Positions 59,020 to 64,000 of a stretch of 64,000 nucleotides of DNA are shown piece by piece. Source of the stretch: Neobacillus pocheonensis (GTDB lineage Bacteria; Bacillota; Bacilli; Bacillales; Cytobacillaceae). A program made the position numbers and the translations under genes. Location: assembly GCA_023702235.1 (NCBI GenBank), contig JAMQCR010000001.1, positions 1-64,000 of the forward strand, given 5' to 3'. Position 1 is the stretch's first letter; every line of letters begins with the position of its first letter. The notes beneath the pieces are model-generated. The model saw nothing but the letters and a program-made list of their open reading frames with translations. It searched no databases and was not told the origin of the DNA.

Positions 59020-59322
59020 TTGATTGATCTTTCACCAATAGAAATTAGCGGTCATACTTTTTTGGCTGTCACGGTGTTACTTCCAAAAACAACATTGCTT
59101 GTTGTGACAAGCGATAAGGGATATATCATGTGTGGGGCATTGGACGTTGGGTTATTAAATGAGAAATTAACTGATCGAAAAATCATTGCCGCACGGGCTG
59201 TTGGAGTTAAAACCATCGAGCAGCTGCTTAACGCCCCGCTGGAGTCTGTAACATATGAGGCAGAGGAATTAGGTATCTACAAAGGAATGATTGGCAAGGA
59301 TGCCTTGCTGAAAATGATCTAA
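59020..59322 (+). CDS. yunC: DUF1805 protein YunC
   Basis: This 100-residue protein has GYIMCGALDVGLLNEKL and IIAARAVGVKTIEQLLNAPLESVTYEAEELGI, the YunC/DUF1805 pattern. It starts at TTG 59020 behind GGAAAGGAG. No catalytic motif is evident. It stands between yunD and yunB and ends in a perfect terminator. Confidence 0.88.
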   Translation: MIDLSPIEISGHTFLAVTVLLPKTTLLVVTSDKGYIMCGALDVGLLNEKLTDRKIIAARAVGVKTIEQLLNAPLESVTYEAEELGIYKGMIGKDALLKMI

Positions 59323-59350
59323 AAAGCTTGCTTAATTAGCAAGCTTTTTT
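59321..59350 (+). terminator. Terminator after yunC
   Basis: AAAAAGCTTGC, loop TTAATTA, GCAAGCTTTTTT. It is a perfect stem overlapping the stop codon. Confidence 0.9.
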
Positions 59351-59439
59351 ATTAACGAGTTCATCGGCAAGTTTTCTTTATTAATTAGGCTAGTTCCTCC
59401 TTCATCAGCATACATATAGCTTGTAAGGGAGTGATTCTT

Positions 59440-60194
59440 TTGGCGAAATTCCGTGTCCGACGACTCCATAAGCGGGGCCGATGCCCTTCCGTTATGTATT
59501 GCTATTATCATTCGTGTTTTTTATAATATCAACAGCAACAGGGTTTTGGATGGTAAACAAAGGTATTGAACCAACGTTAATGAGATATGCTGAATCCGAA
59601 ACTAGAAATATCGCCTCACTTGTTATTAACAAGGCAATCACGAAACGGACCACAAGCGTTGGTAATGATGTTATTGAACTTATTCCAAGTACGAATGGGA
59701 AACAAACCAATGCGAAACTGAATACGGATTTAATCAATCAGGCTTTAGCCGAAACAACTTCAGAAATACTGCAAAATTTAAAAACAGCAAAAAAGGGTGA
59801 TCTTGCCTCTTTAGAGCAATTGACAGATGTGAAAATCGACACGAATAAAACGGATAATTCTGATGGACTTGTCTGGTATGTTCCGCTTGGTCAGGCAACA
59901 AATATTGCCTTGTTCGGAAATCTGGGACCAAAAATACCGGTAAGATTTACAGCTATTGGTGATCTTCGCCCTGATGTTAAAGTTACACCTAAACCAATGG
60001 GAATCAATAATACATGGATTGAAGTATCAATCCAAATAGAAGTGTCTGTACAAATTATTACCCCCTTTGCGACAAAAATAACCAAGCTTGATCAAAATGT
60101 TCCACTTGGTGGTACATTGATACAGGGAGATGTTCCACAATTTAATGGAGGGGGAAATACCCCAGCCATTCAGCTGCCGAAATCAGGAAATTAA
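59440..60194 (+). CDS. yunB: Sporulation protein YunB, one frameshift
   Basis: This protein is of about 252 residues after repair. TTG 59440 behind TAAGGGA opens LAKFRVRRLHKRG, and the frame then breaks at GGGGCC (59474-59479). One C yields RGPMPFRYVLLLSFVFF, the normal charged N-terminus before a single TM helix. The rest has TLMRYAESETRNIASLVINKAI and PVRFTAIGDLRPDVKV, typical of YunB, which is made in the mother cell and needed for proper spores. Starting at the internal ATG 59481 would lose the basic leader. Confidence 0.85.
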
Positions 60195-60196
60195 AG

Positions 60197-60220
60197 AAGC
60201 CAGTCCACAGCTGGCTTTTA
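60197..60220. terminator. Hairpin between convergent yunB and lytH
   Basis: AAGCCAG pairs with CTGGCTT and is followed by TTATCTTTT on the plus strand. The lytH stop codon lies at its right end. Confidence 0.75.
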
Positions 60221-61214
60221 TCTTTTCTTGGACCGCATCATCATTCGTTCCTGGCGCTCCCATATGGCTAAATGTGGATAGGGATCAAAAGACCATTCCG
60301 TATACCCATTGTCTTTGTACATACCATAATGCAAATGTGGGGGGAACTTCCCTGATGTTCCAGGAGGCCGTATCCCGAACTTCCTACACCGCCAATGACC
60401 GTTCCTGGGTCAACAATTTGTCCGACTTTTATATCTTTAGCAAAGCCGCTTAGATGTGCGAAATAATGATAGGTATTATCGATATCACGAATGCCGATTC
60501 TCCAGCCTCCGAATTTATTCCAGCCTTTCATCTCGACAATTCCATAATTCGTCGCACGAACGGGAACCCCGTACCCGGCGAAAATATCTGTTCCTTCATG
60601 GATTCTTCTGCCGCCCCAGCCTCTTGCATCACCCCATGTGCTTCGATAGCTGTGATTGCTGCGGATTGGCATTGGAAAGGCGTGGGCATCTAAATTAAGG
60701 CGTCCAAAATGGCGATATATTTTTGCCTTTCCAACAATAATACCGACCGTTTTATCGCGGTGATAATAATTCCATAAACCAATTTTTAGATTATCTTGAT
60801 CGATGCCATAAGAAAGAAGATAATGAGCAAAAGAATATAGGACATCTTCATCACTCTTTAAACTCGCTTTTCCATCTCCATCCCCATCGACCCCGATTCC
60901 ATTAAAAAACTGTATAGTTGCAGGGTTTTCGTCGGTTAGATTAGGATTGGTGATGCCTGCCCATTCCTCGGGGCGAAAATAGATTCCGATCGTACCTTCC
61001 ACTTTTGGAAGGTCTCTGCGGACCTGGCGGATGCTTCTTTCATATTGATCAATTGCAGCCAAGTAATACCAGGGTATTTGGGTAACCGTTTCCACTTTTT
61101 TATATAATTTCATTCTTTCCCTATAGGGATCAGGTTCCTTTGCATAAACATCCCTGACGGCAAAGTTGCGGTAAAGAATAAAAGGAAAGCTCCGATAATC
61201 CGATATGTCCGCAC
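60218..61214 (-). CDS. lytH: M23 peptidase LytH (L-Ala-D-Glu endopeptidase), two frameshifts
   Basis: Repaired, this is a secreted M23-type sporulation peptidase (YunA/LytH). GTG at 61214 behind GGAAGGAGG opens a signal peptide (RTYRIIGAFLLFFTATL). The frame breaks at the GGC at 61159-61161; one base gives AVRDVYAKEPDPYRERM. The body has ERSIRQVRRDLPKVEGTIGIYF and the zinc ligands in RRIHEGTDIFAGYG. A second break at GGCC (60366-60369) hides the HxH motif; repaired it reads GPPGTSGKFPPHLHYGMYK and ends at 60218. Starting at 61281 instead would lose the signal peptide. It is known to trim spore cortex peptides in B. subtilis. Confidence 0.9.
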
Positions 61215-61390
61215 AGGAATCCTCCTTCCAATTGATGTACGTGATTAGTTTATGATTTTCTAGACTTTTCATTATGGTCAATAAATGGTAATGAATATGA
61301 TTTGGCTTGTCGTTCCTTTTTCAGTGTGTTAAAGTGACATCAGAAGATCTCATTCATTCATACTTATTAGGTACTTCAAGGGGTGTAAAA

Positions 61391-62307
61391 ATGAGCAACA
61401 AAGAAGAATATTTAAGGAAACCAGATTGGTTAAAAATAAAATTGAATACAAATGACTCTTATACGGGTTTAAAGAAAATGATGCGTGAAAAGAATCTACA
61501 TACGGTGTGTGAAGAAGCTCGCTGTCCTAATATTCATGAATGTTGGGCAGAAAGAAGAACGGCAACGTTTATGATTCTTGGAGATATTTGTACCCGTGCA
61601 TGCCGATTCTGTGCCGTTAAAACGGCCTACCGACGGAACTGGATTGGAAAGAGCCAGAAAGAGTCGCTGATTCTGTTCAGTTAATGAATTTAAAGCATGT
61701 CGTCGTCACAGCCGTAGCCCGGGATGATCTAAAAGATGGCGGTGCAGCTATTTTTGCCGAAACCGTAAAAGCCATTCGCAGAAAAAATCCATTTACCAGT
61801 ATAGAAGTTCTTCCCTCCGATATGGGTGGAAAAGAGGAGAATTTAAAGCTGCTAATGGATGCAAAACCGGACATTTTAAATCATAATATTGAAACTGTAA
61901 GACGGTTGACTCCAAGAGTAAGAGCGCGTGCTCAATATGATCGTTCGCTTGAATTTTTACGTCGTGCCAAGGAAATGCAACCCAATATTCCAACAAAATC
62001 AAGTCTAATGATTGGTCTTGGGGAAACGGAAGAAGAAATTCTTGATGTTATGGATGACCTAAGAGCAAATCAGGTGGACATCATGACCATTGGACAATAT
62101 TTGCAACCAACGAAAAAACATTTAAAGGTTGAAAAGTATTATAGCCCAGAGGAATTTGAAGAATTTCGACTGATTGCATTAAGCAAGGGCTTTAGCCACT
62201 GTCAAGCAGGGCCGCTTGTTCGTTCCTCATACCATGCAGATGAACAAGTAAATGCTGCTGCAAAGCATAAACAATTGCAAGGTGAGAAAGAAGTAAAAGA
62301 AGCATAG
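61391..62307 (+). CDS. lipA: Lipoyl synthase, one frameshift
   Basis: LipA, about 305 residues after repair, inserts two sulfurs into octanoyl groups on GcvH and E2 proteins. It is a radical-SAM enzyme with two clusters: auxiliary cysteines in [12 protein letters not shown] and the radical SAM motif CTRACRFC. The break is at GGCC (61624-61627), right after this motif; one G gives [22 protein letters not shown] and the frame continues through [15 protein letters not shown] to [16 protein letters not shown] 61391 has CAAGGGGTG upstream. LipA is a core housekeeping enzyme, so a real frameshift is unlikely. Confidence 0.94.
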
Positions 62308-62315
62308 GATGAAAA

Positions 62316-62343
62316 GAGTTCAGTCCCAATTGCGACTGAACTC
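62316..62343. terminator. Bidirectional terminator between lipA and yutC
   Basis: GAGTTCAGTC, loop CCAATTGC, GACTGAACTC. It is a perfect 10-bp stem between convergent genes. Confidence 0.85.
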
Positions 62344-62351
62344 TATTTACA

Positions 62352-62990
62352 TTATTGGTTTGGACGTTTTATGTTATCATCAGGTGTAACACCATTTTCG
62401 TTTTCACTTGCGTTCATCGGTTTCCCTTGAGGTGATTTTTTCATTTGGGTAATTAAACTGTTGACATTTTTACGAGCATTTTTGCTTGTTGAATCCAAAT
62501 GAGAAAGAGCTTCTACATCACGGATAAGCGTTGTATTATCCGTTACATACACATGGTAATACCTTGGGACCACTGACATAGCGGTTCTTTTTACTTGATC
62601 TGCCGCCAGATTGCGGTTTTTCGCATCTGTTCTATAGGCGATTAAGACTTCCTGGTCAGTTACTAGGGTTGCCACGTCATGCACATTAGGTATATTAGTA
62701 CTTAATTTGCTAATGATATTCGCTAACTGTTCACGGTTAACCGCTGCATACTGATTATTTGCAGTTCGTTCATTTAATATGGGGCTTTTTTGATGGCGGA
62801 CATAACCATAATCATTGCTAACATTTCGAATGCCGCGACTTGCTCCCTCATTATAGAGCTCTGTCCTTTTATTGTTTACATTAATGGATTTACCGCTTTC
62901 CTGGTAAACATCCTGATTGGTCATACCTCTTGAACAACCAGTTAACGCAGTTAACGTGAATAATCCGATGATTATGATCAACTTTTTCAA
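62352..62990 (-). CDS. yutC: YhcN/YlaJ-family sporulation lipoprotein (YutC-like)
   Basis: This 212-residue lipoprotein has a short signal peptide ending in a lipobox (LTALTGC). The YhcN/YlaJ domain (VNREQLANIISKLSTNIPNVHDVATLVTDQEVLIAYRTDAKNRNLAADQVKRTAMSVVPRYYHVYVTD) follows. TTG 62990 is preferred to GTG 62999 because AAAGGAGG ends just before the latter. It lies between lipA and yutD as in B. subtilis. Family members sit in the forespore or spore membrane and affect germination. Confidence 0.85.
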   Translation of the reverse strand: MKKLIIIIGLFTLTALTGCSRGMTNQDVYQESGKSINVNNKRTELYNEGASRGIRNVSNDYGYVRHQKSPILNERTANNQYAAVNREQLANIISKLSTNIPNVHDVATLVTDQEVLIAYRTDAKNRNLAADQVKRTAMSVVPRYYHVYVTDNTTLIRDVEALSHLDSTSKNARKNVNSLITQMKKSPQGKPMNASENENGVTPDDNIKRPNQ

Positions 62991-63103
62991 CTTAAACACC
63001 TCCTTTTTTTAGAATATCCTAAAGGAGGATTTTTTTTCTTAGTAATTGATGGTGAATCGGTTATAATGGAAAGTAGGATTGGCTGGTAAAATGAGGTGAA
63101 ATC

Positions 63104-63379
63104 ATGATAATAATCAACAACACCGTTTATGAACTTATGCAGGAGCATAGGGATGCTTTTAATGAGGATGCCCTTAAGACAAGGTATAGCGATATTTTAT
63201 CAAGGTATGATTACATTGTCGGTGATTGGGGTTACGGTCAGCTTCGTTTAAAAGGCTTTTTTGACGATCAAAATCAAAAAGCAACATTTGATACAAAAAT
63301 AAGCACGCTTAGTGAATATCTGTATGAATACTGCAATTTCGGTTGTGCTTATTTTGTTTTGAAAAAAGTAAAAAAATGA
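63104..63379 (+). CDS. yutD: DUF1027 protein YutD
   Basis: This 91-residue protein of the DUF1027 family has YELMQEHRDAFNEDALKTRYSDILSRYDYIVGDWGYGQLRLKGFFDD and a Cys-containing end YEYCNFGCAYFVLKKV. ATG 63104 is preceded by AATGAGGTGAA. It is widespread in Firmicutes next to lipA. Its role is unknown. Confidence 0.88.
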   Translation: MIIINNTVYELMQEHRDAFNEDALKTRYSDILSRYDYIVGDWGYGQLRLKGFFDDQNQKATFDTKISTLSEYLYEYCNFGCAYFVLKKVKK

Positions 63380-63383
63380 AAGA

Positions 63384-63410
63384 AGGACCAAAAACGTTGG
63401 TCCTTTTTTC
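63384..63410. terminator. Terminator between yutD and the next minus-strand gene
   Basis: AGGACC pairs with GGTCCT around AAAAACGTT, followed by TTTTTC. The A run before it allows use on both strands. Confidence 0.8.
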
Positions 63411-63416
63411 ATTTTC

Positions 63417-63704
63417 CTATTCCCCCGAATATGGTGGCTGTACACCTGTGTCAGGGTCGTCGTGTGGTGGATGTGCACCATCCATCTGCCGGGGTAGGTC
63501 TTCATGTAAGGTTTTAAACTCATAATTAAAGGCACTATAATAGCGCTGCCCTTCCTTCCAGGGAGTGCTTTTATTATGAACAGGCTCGCTCTGGTTAATA
63601 GTCGAACCATAGGGTCCTTCTGGTAATTCCTCAGGAATAAGAAAGTTCCTCTGCTTTTCAACATTTGAAAGTTCAGTATATCTTTTAGCATCTTTATCCG
63701 CCAT
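63417..63704 (-). CDS. Small hydrophilic hypothetical protein
   Basis: This 95-residue protein starts MADKDAKRYTELSNVEKQRN and has LIPEELPEGPYGSTINQSEP, then PWKEGQRYYSAFNYEFKTLHEDLPRQMDGAHPPHDDPD. The start at 63704 follows AAAGGAGTGAAATC. It is rich in Pro, Asp and His near the C-terminus, with no membrane segment. I recall related proteins in Bacillus (possibly the DUF3905 family), but I cannot confirm this. Small size and yut neighbourhood hint at a spore link, which is only a guess. Confidence 0.65.
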   Translation of the reverse strand: MADKDAKRYTELSNVEKQRNFLIPEELPEGPYGSTINQSEPVHNKSTPWKEGQRYYSAFNYEFKTLHEDLPRQMDGAHPPHDDPDTGVQPPYSGE

Positions 63705-63765
63705 GATTTCACTCCTTTTTACCACTAGTATGACAAATGAGCGTTAAAAACATGACAGGTTTTTA

Positions 63766-64000
63766 TTAAATTAACTCGTATAAGAAGGAGCGTAGTTCTT
63801 CGGCATCTTCTTCCTTTAACTGGAAGGCATACTCTAAGTATCCTTCTTCCTGCAAATCATCCGGTCCAATAATCGCAAATCGATTTCCTTGTATATCAAG
63901 GACAAGATGCTTTCCGTAGTGCCGAGTAGTTTGGACTATTGCTAAATCAAAACGCTGATTTTCACCAACAAAGCTAACAAATCTTGTTTTTGTATCTTCT
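63766..64000 (-). CDS. DUF3055 (SAV0927-like) protein, 5' end beyond window
   Basis: The minus strand reads EDTKTRFVSFVGENQRFDLAIVQTTRHYGKHLVLDIQGNRFAIIGPDDLQEEGYLEYAFQLKEEDAEELRSFLYELI and stops at 63766-63768. This pattern matches the small DUF3055 proteins of Bacillus and Staphylococcus (about 90 residues). Roughly ten N-terminal residues lie outside the window. Function is unknown. Confidence 0.75.
   Translation of the reverse strand, partial: EDTKTRFVSFVGENQRFDLAIVQTTRHYGKHLVLDIQGNRFAIIGPDDLQEEGYLEYAFQLKEEDAEELRSFLYELI

Overview
The window is a low-GC, endospore-forming Bacillaceae chromosome. The evidence is AGGAGG-type ribosome-binding sites with many TTG/GTG starts, spore genes (CotF-like coat proteins, yuzL, yunB, lytH, a YhcN/YlaJ lipoprotein), a SAM-I riboswitch and a perfect FadR operator. 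The gene order follows the Bacillus subtilis yus-met-suf-yun-lipA-yut neighbourhood. A Neobacillus- or Mesobacillus-like genus is plausible, but I cannot fix it from sequence alone.

Layout. (1) 1-8952: a damaged lysine-degradation operon holding a CoA-transferase B remnant, a badly broken thiolase, two class III aminotransferases, an aldehyde dehydrogenase, an N-terminally deleted M81 (MlrC) gene, a GNAT gene, intact kamA (lysine 2,3-aminomutase) and yokU. A lysine-type permease follows (9122-10615). (2) 10989-24659: an accessory catabolic cluster with an IclR regulator, alpha/beta hydrolase, MFS transporter, cupin, extradiol-type VOC dioxygenase, two SDRs, a TPP enzyme, an aldehyde dehydrogenase, an aspartate-dehydrogenase-like protein, Rieske oxygenase alpha and beta subunits, and a tandem VOC protein. 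A three-half-site operator recurs at its promoters, so it looks like an IclR-controlled aromatic ring-hydroxylation and meta-cleavage pathway. (3) 24738-30490: a benzil-reductase-like SDR, an azoreductase remnant, uppP, a GalT-like protein, a RodA-like protein, yusU and spore-coat genes. (4) 30582-41617: beta-oxidation (fadN-fadA-fadE, FadR site), yusI, gcvH, yusF, yusE, yusD and the SAM-riboswitch-controlled metNPQ methionine importer. (5) 41848-49770: a threonine/serine catabolic island with an AraC-GH39 fusion regulator, a cre site, kbl, tdh, a permease and a fused serine dehydratase of unusual domain order. (6) 50532-64000: sufCDSUB, yunF-E-D-C-B, lytH, lipA, yutC, yutD and two small genes, the last cut by the window edge.

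How the genes work together. Threonine is cleaved by Tdh and Kbl to acetyl-CoA and glycine. Serine dehydratase removes serine, and the nearby gcvH and lipA serve lipoate-dependent glycine cleavage. SufCDSUB supplies the Fe-S clusters needed by LipA, KamA, serine dehydratase and the Rieske oxygenase. FadN/A/E and the lysine and aromatic modules all feed CoA or central metabolism.

The most important caution is that 16 reading-frame breaks in genes that otherwise look intact (including lipA, fadN, lytH and yunB) all fall at a GGCC or at a GGC that must have been GGCC, usually with one C or G missing. This points to systematic sequencing error at a modified GGCC motif rather than to real pseudogenes. 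The first 1.4 kb is broken in many additional ways and may be truly decayed or simply low-quality sequence.
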